Shown here in pieces: positions 17,238-25,697 of a stretch of DNA of 64,000 bases (positions within the stretch are counted from its first letter, which is position 1; every line of letters begins with the position of its first letter). The notes beneath the pieces are model-generated. The model was given only the letters and a program-made list of their open reading frames with translations. It had not been told where the DNA came from and ran no database searches. A program made the translations under genes and the position numbers. Origin of the DNA: UASB124 sp964446935 (GTDB lineage Bacteria > Babelota > Babeliae > Babelales > RVW-14); contig CAYUQI010000006.1 in the NCBI GenBank assembly GCA_964446935.1, positions 1-64,000 of the forward strand. Direction: 5' to 3'.

Positions 17238-17372
17238 TTAGCACTTACAACCTTTTTCATCACAAGGGCATTTTTTAGTGCATTTGCAACAGCCATCCTT
17301 TTTGCATTTGCAGTTGGGACAATTGCAGTGGCATTTGGATTGGCAGCAACATGAGCCGCATTTTTTTTCCAT
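17238..17372 (-). CDS. Metallothionein-like cysteine-rich small protein
   Basis: A 44-residue gene too short for most gene finders. The start at 17372 is preceded by AAAGGAG with 7-base spacing, and a terminator follows the stop. The product has 16 cysteines in CxC, CC and CCC groupings, one histidine, about 12 lysines and no aromatic or large hydrophobic residues apart from the first Met. This composition is that of a metallothionein binding zinc, copper or cadmium clusters in the cytoplasm; no signal peptide is present. It does not obviously match the SmtA/BmtA zinc-finger type, so the family is left open. Expression control is not visible. Confidence 0.82.
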   Translation of the reverse strand: MEKKCGSCCCQSKCHCNCPNCKCKKDGCCKCTKKCPCDEKGCKC

Positions 17373-17397
17373 GTACGTCTCCTTTGTTTAATGATTA

Positions 17398-17562
17398 TTA
17401 TTTTTTCCATGCTATGTCATCGCGTGAATCGTAACGCATTATAGTATAAGGCTTTTCTTTTTTATAGCGTGGATACTTTGGTTTTTCCTTCCCACACGAG
17501 CTTATACACAATGTTATAATGAATAGTAATCCAATCATGTACGCATATTTCAAGAATTTCAT
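17398..17562 (-). CDS. Small lipoprotein
   Basis: A 54-residue protein with a hydrophobic N-terminus and a lipobox ISSC (Cys near 23). A short Lys/Tyr/Pro-rich mature part (PKYPRYKKEKPY) follows. ATG 17562 is chosen because a G-run (GGGGGG) lies 8 bases upstream and the signal peptide begins there. Function unknown. It lies just upstream of the metallothionein-like gene in the same direction, 25 bases apart. Confidence 0.65.
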   Translation of the reverse strand: MKFLKYAYMIGLLFIITLCISSCGKEKPKYPRYKKEKPYTIMRYDSRDDIAWKK

Positions 17563-17669
17563 AACATTCCCCCCTTTGCCCCTTGCCAACGTTATGATAC
17601 TGCGGCACTTTGCTTTTGCAAGTACCATTAAAAATCTAGTTATTGAAAGAATATCTTGTTAAAGTTCTG

Positions 17670-18422
17670 TTATAAATTTGTTATCATCGTTTGAATTGCA
17701 ACGTCATTTATTTTCTTTTCTTCCGTCGAAATTGGTTCAAAAAAACGTCGAATATCAAGATTCTGAAGTAAATTATCTTCGTTGCCTAGTCGTCCGGTTA
17801 CATACACGTCTGGAAGGTTAAGATGTGGTTTATCAATAGCTAGAAATTCTCCCTGTGGTATGTAGATATTCTTTGGATTTGTAAGGATGACGAGGGTCAA
17901 AGGATTGACCTTTCTGTCAGTTGGAATAGGACTTTCCTTTACTTCCCAGTAATCAAGCTTCTTTTTATCTTTTTTAAGTTCGCATACATAAAGAGTAACT
18001 GGTTCGTCAGATTTGTATTCGCGGTGAGAAAATGTATTCCCCTTTATGTTGACGAGATTGATGTGAGCGGTTACCGCAATGTATATTTTGGGTGAAGCAT
18101 GTCGCAGAGGAAAAGATATGAGCCCATCGATGTCTGAAATGTCTATATAACCGCCATAAATAGCAAAAAACCCGCTCAATGCTGGTAGCACGTTTGTGCG
18201 AAGTGAATTTTTAACTATTTTTTTGCTGATCGAAGCTGGTGTTTTTTCATCCATTTTAGCTATTTTAGTTGCCAGGCTTTGGCTTTTTGCTTCTTGTTCA
18301 ACATCTGATACAACATTTGATGGGACATGTTTAAGGAACAAAATGATTCGATTATCTGCACCTAAATATAGGAAAAACAGGGAAAAAAATACACATTGTG
18401 CAATATAAACCCTAGCTTTCAT
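17670..18422 (-). CDS. Exported hypothetical protein
   Basis: 250 residues, not recognised. An N-terminal hydrophobic segment (about 5-22) suggests export. The mature protein looks mixed alpha/beta, with IYIAVTAHINLVNIKG and several NPKNIYIP/LNLPDVYVTG-type beta segments. The start at 18422 is preceded by a purine-rich GGGGGATGGGTT stretch, a plausible ribosome binding site. It is divergent from rsmG. No catalytic motif is seen. Confidence 0.65.
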   Translation of the reverse strand: MKARVYIAQCVFFSLFFLYLGADNRIILFLKHVPSNVVSDVEQEAKSQSLATKIAKMDEKTPASISKKIVKNSLRTNVLPALSGFFAIYGGYIDISDIDGLISFPLRHASPKIYIAVTAHINLVNIKGNTFSHREYKSDEPVTLYVCELKKDKKKLDYWEVKESPIPTDRKVNPLTLVILTNPKNIYIPQGEFLAIDKPHLNLPDVYVTGRLGNEDNLLQNLDIRRFFEPISTEEKKINDVAIQTMITNL

Positions 18423-18543
18423 AACCCATCCCCCTCATTTATAAAAAGAAAACTGCATTTCCTTTCAAAAATCTCTATACTTAGCTTATCAGAGCTTTGT
18501 GATTAAAATCTATTACTTGAAAATTGTTCAGGATGGGGTTGTT

Positions 18544-19185
18544 ATGAAAATACGTCAAAAGCCACCGGAAAAGGTATGGGCTGAATTCCAAGAAGAGGTT
18601 CATCCTAGCAAAGAGCAGCTTGCGCAGTTTAAACGATATGCAGCATATCTGCTTGAATGTAATGAATTCTTTAATATAACAGCCATAACTGAGCTATCAG
18701 GTGTTGTTCGTCAGCATTTTCATGATTCACTGATGATGGCTTCGTTTATGGATATGTCATCTATCACAACAATTGCTGACATTGGGACCGGTGGGGGCTT
18801 TCCAGGTATTCCACTTAAAATTATGTATCCACATCTGAATGTTGTTTTGCTTGAGGTCAATAAAAAGAAACAGGCTTTTTTGGCTGATGTTATAAAAATT
18901 CTTGGTATGAACAATATTGAGATATGTGATCTTGATTGGCGTACTTTTTTGCGTACGACGACACATAAGATTGATGTTTTTGTAACACGTGCAGCACTAG
19001 ATGATTTAGAGTTGATTCGAATGTTTAAACCTGCTTGTCCTTACAACAACGCAACATTAGTGTATTGGGCATCAAAAGAATGGGAACCGCATCAAAAAAC
19101 AAAACCGTTTATTTCACGAATAGAAGGTTATAAACTAGGTCACAAAGATAGGCGTCTGGTGTTTATGCATATGCCCAAAACGTAA
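18544..19185 (+). CDS. rsmG: 16S rRNA (guanine-527-N7)-methyltransferase RsmG
   Basis: RsmG (GidB) methylates G527 of 16S rRNA. Seen are FNITAITE (the FNLTAI motif), a HFHDSLM segment, the SAM-binding IADIGTGGGFPGIPLKI and LLEVNKKKQAFL. The protein is 213 residues, normal length. ATG 18544 follows AGGATGGGG; a GTG at 18499 is in frame but lacks support. It stands alone rather than next to mnmG or parA. Confidence 0.95.
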   Translation: MKIRQKPPEKVWAEFQEEVHPSKEQLAQFKRYAAYLLECNEFFNITAITELSGVVRQHFHDSLMMASFMDMSSITTIADIGTGGGFPGIPLKIMYPHLNVVLLEVNKKKQAFLADVIKILGMNNIEICDLDWRTFLRTTTHKIDVFVTRAALDDLELIRMFKPACPYNNATLVYWASKEWEPHQKTKPFISRIEGYKLGHKDRRLVFMHMPKT

Positions 19186-19255
19186 TTTTTCTTTCTCAAT
19201 ATATAATGGCTTGATGGTATGGGCGGGGGAAATTTTTTGTGGGAGAGGAGGCGTC

Positions 19256-19852
19256 ATGGTGATGAAGCGGGTTGTTGCTGTTATGGTAACAACCCTTTTT
19301 TCTTGCTCGTTGTTTGCTACAAGTGCTAACGAATGTAAATTACGGAGTCAATGCAAAAGGCTTGGTTTTGAGGCTGCTCAAGCAAAAATGTTGTGTAAAA
19401 AAATTAAGAAATATTTACAGGATGTGTTTGCTGGTAACAATGTTACCTTTCAATATGCTGTTAACTCAATAGTTCGGGTAATGGAAATAGAGTCTATTGG
19501 TTTACTATCCAATAAGGGTAAAAAAATAGTACGGCGGGAGGCGAGAAGGTTCTTTAACTCGTTGTGCTATGAGTATCGCTGTTCGTTATCATTGTTATTA
19601 GAAAAACAGTGGTCTGCGTGTTTACGAGAGATTGTTAATTTTGTATTTGGACTGTTGGCTCAGAAATTGGAAGAATGTGACCGGTTTAGTTTCGATTATG
19701 TAAATACATTCTTGCAGGAAGCGTTTCTTGAGCAATTGGCGACGACTAAAGGTTCTTTTTTTAAGTATGAAATAGCGCCAGATGAGGAAAACGATTCAAA
19801 AAGTGATCTTGAGCGGGAGGTTAATTATTTTTCAGCATTATCAATTAAATAA
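19256..19852 (+). CDS. Exported hypothetical protein
   Basis: 198 residues with a signal peptide ending near LFATSANE. The mature chain is helical and contains seven or more cysteines, unusual in this window. No family is recognised. AGGAGG at 19246-19251 supports either ATG 19256 (4-base spacing) or ATG 19262 (10-base spacing); I give the former. It lies 70 bases after rsmG. Confidence 0.6.
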   Translation: MVMKRVVAVMVTTLFSCSLFATSANECKLRSQCKRLGFEAAQAKMLCKKIKKYLQDVFAGNNVTFQYAVNSIVRVMEIESIGLLSNKGKKIVRREARRFFNSLCYEYRCSLSLLLEKQWSACLREIVNFVFGLLAQKLEECDRFSFDYVNTFLQEAFLEQLATTKGSFFKYEIAPDEENDSKSDLEREVNYFSALSIK

Positions 19853-20020
19853 AACTGTAAAACGATGTTTTTGGTGGTTTTTTTAAAAAATGTATTAAAA
19901 AGATCTTTGTATTATGGGAGCTAAATTCTTTAATTCTTTATTTTGAAGCATTAAAGATGCTATATTACTAATAGGAATTTATAGCCTGGGGTAGTTGGTA
20001 TGTATAAAGAAGGAGAAGTT

Positions 20021-21589
20021 ATGAAGCTTTCATGGAAACTATTAGCCTTGCTCAGTGGACTTTGTGTGTTTTCATCGGTGATGGCCCAAGATGCGTATCA
20101 GTTATCAGCATGGCAGAAATTTAAGGCAGCATTAAAGATAGGAACGCACGGCATGGGTGCTGAAGAATATGCCGAATATGAACGAAGAAAAGAAGCGGCA
20201 AAGGCAACAATGACTGCAGAACAGTATGCTGCACAAAAGAAAGACCTTAAAGGTGGATTAATAGAACAAACGCATGGTTGGTATTCAGAAATCAAACAAC
20301 AAAGAGAAGTTGAAAAAGCTAAAGTAAAGCAAGAAAAAGAAGCTGCAAAGGTTAAGGAGAAACAAGAAAAGGAAGCAGCTAAGGTTCGTGAAAAAACAGC
20401 AAAAGAACTAGAAAAGAAGTCTGAGAGTTTAGATAAGAAGATTAATGACTTGCAAAAGAAGTCCAAGACAGGACAATTAACCGCTGCAGAAAAGGCTACA
20501 CTTTCTACTTCAATGCAAGAGCGTGCTCGAATACAAGATGCTCGCATTGAGGCTAATCCAGAAGAATTTAAAAAGATGCGAAATGTATTAACAGAAAAAA
20601 TAGAAGCACTAAAAGCTGGAATTGCAACAATGGAAGAAAAAGGATTGAATGCTTCTCCAATGCTGGCAGAAAAACGAAAGAAACTTGAAGACCTAAAAGA
20701 CCAAATAAATCAAACGATGACACTGCAACAAAAGAGAGAGGAAGCTTATAAAAATGCAGAAATGAGTACGCAAGATCGTATTAAAAATGAGATTGCTGCC
20801 GCTCAAAAACATGGAGAATCTCCTGCGCAAATTGCAAAAAGGAAAGAAGAACTTGCTGCGTATGAACAATTTCTGAAGAATCAGGCGGATAGTGTTTTTA
20901 AACAAAAATATGGAATAACGCAACTTCCCCCTACTCAGCAAGAGCAAGCGGCAGCCTTTATAAAAGAAAAACAAGCAACAGCTGGAGCGGGTACGGCTCG
21001 CCCTTCGTTAGAGGATATTGGACACAGGCCTGCTGAAGAGTATGTTACATTGCCCGCTGCACAGTCTTCTGCGCAAACAGAAACGCAACGGCCCACCTTA
21101 GCTGATATCGGACATAAGACCGCCGACGATTACATTCATTTGCCTACGAAGCAAGAATTGGAACAAAAGCAACAAACTGCTGAACAACCTTCTACGTGGA
21201 AGGCTTCTCAAAAACCGAGTGGCAAGCAAACAGATACTTTTATTGGGCAACAAAGAACAACCACTCCATCTACATGGAAGCCTGCCGAAAAACCGAGCAG
21301 CAAACCAGCGGGTACTTTTGTTGGGCAGCAAAGAGTAACGACGCCATATAAATCATTTGATGATCCTGGTGCTCGAGAAGCTGTTATAGCGGCACAGGAA
21401 CGTGTTTCTAGAGGGGTTCAAGAGCAGGCAAAGTTTCAACGACCTGTTGCGGAGCCAGCAGCTCAACCGGCTGCACCTGTTGAACAAAGACCAGCCCAGT
21501 CGTTGGTTCCACCACCACAAATGGATGACCCGGGAGCTAGAGATATCCAATATCAGGAAAAATTACGTGAAATCCTGAGATCTAAATAA
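20021..21589 (+). CDS. Exported coiled-coil protein with C-terminal Pro/Gln-rich repeats
   Basis: 522 residues. A signal peptide ends near VMAQDA. Residues ~75-145 are a very Lys/Glu-rich coiled coil with repeated KxKQEKEAAKV units. The C-terminal third is low complexity and built from three repeat types: RPxLxDIGHxxAxxY ending LP (two copies), PSTWKxxxKPSxK...TFxGQQRxTTP (two copies) and DDPGAR (two copies). These look like short linear interaction motifs on a disordered tail. ATG 20021 follows AAGGAG; an upstream ATG at 20000 lacks support. Function unknown; a surface or secreted adhesin/effector is possible. Confidence 0.75.
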   Translation: MKLSWKLLALLSGLCVFSSVMAQDAYQLSAWQKFKAALKIGTHGMGAEEYAEYERRKEAAKATMTAEQYAAQKKDLKGGLIEQTHGWYSEIKQQREVEKAKVKQEKEAAKVKEKQEKEAAKVREKTAKELEKKSESLDKKINDLQKKSKTGQLTAAEKATLSTSMQERARIQDARIEANPEEFKKMRNVLTEKIEALKAGIATMEEKGLNASPMLAEKRKKLEDLKDQINQTMTLQQKREEAYKNAEMSTQDRIKNEIAAAQKHGESPAQIAKRKEELAAYEQFLKNQADSVFKQKYGITQLPPTQQEQAAAFIKEKQATAGAGTARPSLEDIGHRPAEEYVTLPAAQSSAQTETQRPTLADIGHKTADDYIHLPTKQELEQKQQTAEQPSTWKASQKPSGKQTDTFIGQQRTTTPSTWKPAEKPSSKPAGTFVGQQRVTTPYKSFDDPGAREAVIAAQERVSRGVQEQAKFQRPVAEPAAQPAAPVEQRPAQSLVPPPQMDDPGARDIQYQEKLREILRSK

Positions 21590-21611
21590 ACACTTAAGAA
21601 TTTAGTTTGAT

Positions 21612-21640
21612 GGGGCAAGGATAACAATAATCCTTGCCCC
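21612..21640 (+). terminator. Intrinsic terminator
   Basis: 11-base arms (21612-21622 and 21630-21640), loop of 7, followed by CTTTTT on the plus strand. Ends the coiled-coil repeat protein gene. Confidence 0.88.
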
Positions 21641-21660
21641 CTTTTTAGTTGTGTTAAACA

Positions 21661-22872
21661 TTATTGTTCAATTAATGCTTCGACAGGATTAAGCATTGAT
21701 GCTTTTCGTGCCGGATAGTAACCAAAAAAGAGTCCAATCATGATTGATGAAGTCAATGAGATGACTATTGCTTTTTGAGAAATGAAAATTGGCCACCCAA
21801 GAATTAAGCCAACGATCTCTGATGTGCTTACTCCTAGTGCAACACCAACCAATCCACCAATGAGGCAGATAGTAATGGCTTCAAGAATAAATTGCGTCAA
21901 AATACTTTGTGTTGTAGCGCCCAATGCCATACGAATACCAATTTCTTTTGTGCGCTCGGTGACAGTGACAAGCATGATGTTCATAATGCCAATACCGCCA
22001 ACAACCAGTGAGATTGATGCAATAATCAGCAAAAGAATGTTAAGAATTGCTGATGCGGCATCAGAAGCCTTTAAAGCATCATCTTGAGTAAAGATGGTAA
22101 AATCATCATCGTCGTCTTCAGCCAAACGATGTTTTTGTCGCAGAAGTGCTTTGATATGACGAGCTGTTGTAGCCATTTGATCACTTTGATACGTTGATAT
22201 AACGAAAGCATTGTAATTGTTTTTGCCAATCAATTTGCGTTGTACGGTAGTGACAGGAAGAAAAATAATATCGTCCATATCACGACCATCGGGTGATTGC
22301 CCTTTTTCTTCAAGAACCCCAACGACCTTGAATGGTATTTTTTTTATACGGATGATGGCATCAACGGGATCCTTATCTCCAAATAGTTCTTTGACCACCT
22401 TTGGGCCCAGCAATGCTACTTTGTTTCCTGTGCGTATATCTTGTGCTGTGAAATTTTCACCTTTTGTTACTTTGATTTGTCGAATTTCTAAATAATCCTC
22501 GTTTACTCCAAACACGGTCGTGTGCCAGTTGGCTCCTTCTGTGACTGCCTTGCCTTGATATTGAATACCTGGTGAAAACAGATGAACTCCCTCACATTCA
22601 TCCAAAATAGCTTGAGCATCAGCCGGTTTGAGGGTAAAAAAAGTTCCGCCTCTTTGGGTGACGGTTTTGGGGGATGCTGCAAGAACAACTACGAAATTAG
22701 TTCCGATTTTTTCGATTTCTTTGCGAACTTTGTATTTGGCTCCCTCACCAATCGACAAGACAGCAATAATAGCAATAACACCAATGATGATGCCCAATGT
22801 GGTTAACAAAGATCGCATTTTGTGATGCCGTAATGAACGAAGGGCGGAGCGCAATAATAATGTAAATGTCAT
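21661..22872 (-). CDS. MacB-like ABC exporter permease (FtsX domain)
   Basis: 403 residues with the MacB/LolC architecture. TM1 (about 20-45) carries MRSLLTTLGIIIGVIAII, a ~220-residue periplasmic domain follows, then three C-terminal TMs include VTERTKEIGIRMALGA, the conserved coupling segment. It overlaps the ATPase gene by 4 bases. With the adaptor and ATPase it forms a complete tripartite-type exporter; an outer membrane TolC partner is not encoded here. Substrate unknown (macrolides, peptides or lipoproteins in relatives). Confidence 0.92.
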   Translation of the reverse strand: MTFTLLLRSALRSLRHHKMRSLLTTLGIIIGVIAIIAVLSIGEGAKYKVRKEIEKIGTNFVVVLAASPKTVTQRGGTFFTLKPADAQAILDECEGVHLFSPGIQYQGKAVTEGANWHTTVFGVNEDYLEIRQIKVTKGENFTAQDIRTGNKVALLGPKVVKELFGDKDPVDAIIRIKKIPFKVVGVLEEKGQSPDGRDMDDIIFLPVTTVQRKLIGKNNYNAFVISTYQSDQMATTARHIKALLRQKHRLAEDDDDDFTIFTQDDALKASDAASAILNILLLIIASISLVVGGIGIMNIMLVTVTERTKEIGIRMALGATTQSILTQFILEAITICLIGGLVGVALGVSTSEIVGLILGWPIFISQKAIVISLTSSIMIGLFFGYYPARKASMLNPVEALIEQ

Positions 22873-23555
22873 TGTTGTACTCGATCCTTAGTAATTTTAC
22901 CATCTATCAATTCAATAACACGTTTTGTTTTGGCAGCAACATCAGGTTCGTGAGTAACGATAATGATGGTAACCTTTTGTTGGTCATTAAGTTGTTTGAA
23001 CAAATCAAGGATGACGTTACCTGTTTCAGTATCTAAATTACCGGTAGGCTCGTCAGCAAGAATGATGCGCGGATTGTTGACTAATGATCGAGCAATTGCC
23101 ACGCGTTGCTGTTGTCCCCCAGAAAGTTGATAAGGGTAATGGTTTTTACGTTCACCAAGTTTAACAATATCCAAGAAGTGTGCTGCTTTCTCTCGTGCAT
23201 CTGCTTCTTTTGCCCCAGCATAGAGCAAAGGTAATGCAACGTTATCAATAGCTTTCAGGTCGGCGAGCAGATGAAATTTTTGAAAGACAAAACCGATTTT
23301 TTGATTTCTGATACGAGCTAATTCATCTCTGCTTGCTTGTGCAGCATCGGTTCCATCCAAAAAATATGTTCCTGATGTTGGGGTATCCAGACAACCGAGC
23401 AGATGCATGAGTGTTGATTTACCTGAACCAGAAGATCCTGTAATTGCTACAAATTCTCCGGTGTCGATTTCGACGTTAACGCCTTTAAGAGCGGTAACTT
23501 CAGTTTCGCCCATTGTATAAATTTTAACTAAATTTTTTGCTTCTAGGAGCTTCAT
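22869..23555 (-). CDS. MacB/LolD-type ABC ATPase
   Basis: 228 residues with Walker A GSSGSGKST, signature LSGGQQQR, Walker B IILADEPTGNLD and the H-loop VTHEPDVA. It is a stand-alone ATPase, as in LolD and split MacB systems, lying between the adaptor gene (23565-24782) and the permease gene (21661-22872). It is the only ATPase of this type in the window and may also serve the second permease-adaptor pair at 28557-31007. Confidence 0.94.
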   Translation of the reverse strand: MKLLEAKNLVKIYTMGETEVTALKGVNVEIDTGEFVAITGSSGSGKSTLMHLLGCLDTPTSGTYFLDGTDAAQASRDELARIRNQKIGFVFQKFHLLADLKAIDNVALPLLYAGAKEADAREKAAHFLDIVKLGERKNHYPYQLSGGQQQRVAIARSLVNNPRIILADEPTGNLDTETGNVILDLFKQLNDQQKVTIIIVTHEPDVAAKTKRVIELIDGKITKDRVQQ

Positions 23556-23564
23556 GAACAGCCT

Positions 23565-24782
23565 TTATTTACTGCCAATGCCACCAGGACGGCCAAAGGC
23601 ACCTGTCAGCAATATATTTTCTTGTGCGTCGACATCAAGATCAACAATGATATTTGTTTGTGGGGAAATTCCGTTGCTTATTTGCGTATATTTACCATCG
23701 TTGATACCAAGTTTTACTTCGATTTGTTTGATTGTCTTTGGATCTTCCAAGACCCACAAATAATCTTTTGTCTTGAGTGCTTTTGATGATGAAGCTCCCG
23801 CTTTAGGGCCTGCCTGAAGTTTATAAACCCTTAACCCATACTTTTTAGCTGCTTCATCAATTTGGAAAGCACTGATACGGAAAGCTTTGTTTGATACACT
23901 TAGTGCTTGGTCAGCACTGGCGACTTTGATATCAACATTCGTTGTCATGCCGGGACGTAAGCGTAGCTCTGGGTTGGCAACATTAAGAACTGCCGCATAG
24001 GTGACGACATTATCAACAATTTTTGCTTGATATTGAATGCGTTTAACGGTGGCCGTAAATCGTTCTTTGGGAAATGCATCAACGGCAAAACTAGCTTCTT
24101 GTCCTTCTTTGACCATGCCAATGTCAGCTTCATCAACGTCGATGTGTGCTTCCATACAATGCAAGTCTTTTGCTATTTCAAATAATATGGTGGCATCGAA
24201 CTGAGAGGTGACCATTTGGCCCAAGTTAACTTTTTTTGCGATAACAATACCGTCATCAGGCGATTTGATAAAAAGGTTGTTGTAGGTTTGAGTTTCTAGT
24301 TCTAAGTCTGCTTTGGTTTGAGCGACTTTTGATACAGCTACCTCATAGTCTTGTGTGTACTGTTCAAAAAGATTTTTAGAGAGTTGCCCCGATTTGTATA
24401 GTGCTGTTTGTCGTTTGTAAAATTGTTTTTGATATTTAAGCCTTTCGATATTTTCTGTCAAAAGAGCTTTTTGTTTTTTGATAGCTGTGTCACCTATCCC
24501 ATTATCAATGATGGTTAAAATCTGATCCTTTTTTACAATATCATTATCTTCGGCAAGTATTTGTACTATTCTTCCAACAACGAGTGAGCCCACCGAGATT
24601 TGATCAAGAGCTTTGAGGTTGCCTGTTGCGGTGACAAATTGTACGAGCGGACGCGGTTGTGGGTTTTCTGTTTTGAAAGGACGTTGATGTTGACGTTTGC
24701 ATGTTTGGTAATAGAAATAAAAAAGGGTTGAAGCACCTGCAAGGGCAAGCACAAGCCCCATGGCAAATTTGGAGTTTTTCAT
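23565..24782 (-). CDS. MacA-like periplasmic adaptor (HlyD family)
   Basis: 405 residues. An N-terminal membrane anchor is followed by a split lipoyl/barrel-sandwich domain (GNLKALDQISVGSLVVGRI and later DGIVIAKKVNLGQMV) around a helical hairpin, then a beta-barrel with LRPGMTTNVDI. These are the hallmarks of RND/MacA adaptors. It is 9 bases upstream of the ATPase gene and heads the adaptor-ATPase-permease operon. It should bridge the inner membrane pump to an outer membrane channel. Confidence 0.92.
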   Translation of the reverse strand: MKNSKFAMGLVLALAGASTLFYFYYQTCKRQHQRPFKTENPQPRPLVQFVTATGNLKALDQISVGSLVVGRIVQILAEDNDIVKKDQILTIIDNGIGDTAIKKQKALLTENIERLKYQKQFYKRQTALYKSGQLSKNLFEQYTQDYEVAVSKVAQTKADLELETQTYNNLFIKSPDDGIVIAKKVNLGQMVTSQFDATILFEIAKDLHCMEAHIDVDEADIGMVKEGQEASFAVDAFPKERFTATVKRIQYQAKIVDNVVTYAAVLNVANPELRLRPGMTTNVDIKVASADQALSVSNKAFRISAFQIDEAAKKYGLRVYKLQAGPKAGASSSKALKTKDYLWVLEDPKTIKQIEVKLGINDGKYTQISNGISPQTNIIVDLDVDAQENILLTGAFGRPGGIGSK

Positions 24783-24985
24783 GATTATTTAAGATCCCCT
24801 CGACAACGTTTGATCATAAATATACGTCATAATATTCTAAAGTACCATTTTGATTTATCAAAAGCAATGCGTTGCGCAAACTTGCCAAGTATCTAATTTT
24901 TATAAATGATCGGTGAGAAAATAATTTTATGGTAAACTGGCCCACAAAAGAATATATGAGTAGTAACCAATGAAAGGAGATTCTT

Positions 24986-25678
24986 ATGTATAATGGGCTT
25001 TGGATTGTCTTATTGGTGCTTCTTGGTGTAGGCGTTGGTGGGTTCCTGATGTCCCGTGCTTTTAGGGCTGTTGTGAATGCCGAGATAATAACATTGCCTG
25101 GGGTAAGGGAAGATGGGGCGATATCATTAGAAAAAGCAATAAAAATGAGGCGGTCGATACGTGACTATCAAATAGCCCCTTTGTCTTTGGCTGAGATTTC
25201 CCAGTTGTTATGGGCTGCTCAGGGGGTGACTGAAGATCATGATGGGTTGCGTACAGCACCATCGGCTGGAGCCTTATATCCTATTGAATTGTATGTTGTT
25301 GCTGGCAGTGTTGATGGACTTGATACGGGAGTTTACAAATATAAGAATACCCAGAAGGGGTTGTCAAAAATCGTTGGGGGTGATAAACGTCGCGAATTAA
25401 GTGATGCTTCGTTAGCACAATCATGGGTATTGCGAGCACCGGCAAACATTGTGATCTGTGGTGTGCATGAACGTGTTGAACGGAAATATGGCGAACGGGC
25501 ACATCGTTTTGTGAGTATTGAGGCTGGTGCAGTTGCTCAAAACATATATTTGCAAGCAGCAGTATTAAAGTTGGGAACGGTACTAGTAGGAACGTTTGAT
25601 GATGCCAAAGTTGCGACAATTATTGGTGCTGCTAAAGGTGAGGTTCCGTTGGCTATTTTGCCAGTAGGAAAAGTGTAG
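24986..25678 (+). CDS. SagB-type nitroreductase-family dehydrogenase
   Basis: 230 residues. An N-terminal membrane anchor (about 5-22) precedes a nitroreductase-like FMN domain with MRRSIRDY at the start, TAPSAGALYPIELYVV (the SagB-type signature), VSIEAGAVAQNIYLQA and the C-terminal LAILPVGK. SagB-type enzymes oxidise thiazolines or oxazolines in peptide biosynthesis, but single-domain versions next to no cyclodehydratase, as here, have unknown substrates. The start at 24986 follows AAAGGAG. It is convergent with acs. Confidence 0.85.
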   Translation: MYNGLWIVLLVLLGVGVGGFLMSRAFRAVVNAEIITLPGVREDGAISLEKAIKMRRSIRDYQIAPLSLAEISQLLWAAQGVTEDHDGLRTAPSAGALYPIELYVVAGSVDGLDTGVYKYKNTQKGLSKIVGGDKRRELSDASLAQSWVLRAPANIVICGVHERVERKYGERAHRFVSIEAGAVAQNIYLQAAVLKLGTVLVGTFDDAKVATIIGAAKGEVPLAILPVGKV

Positions 25679-25697
25679 CTCTATACACATCCAACAT

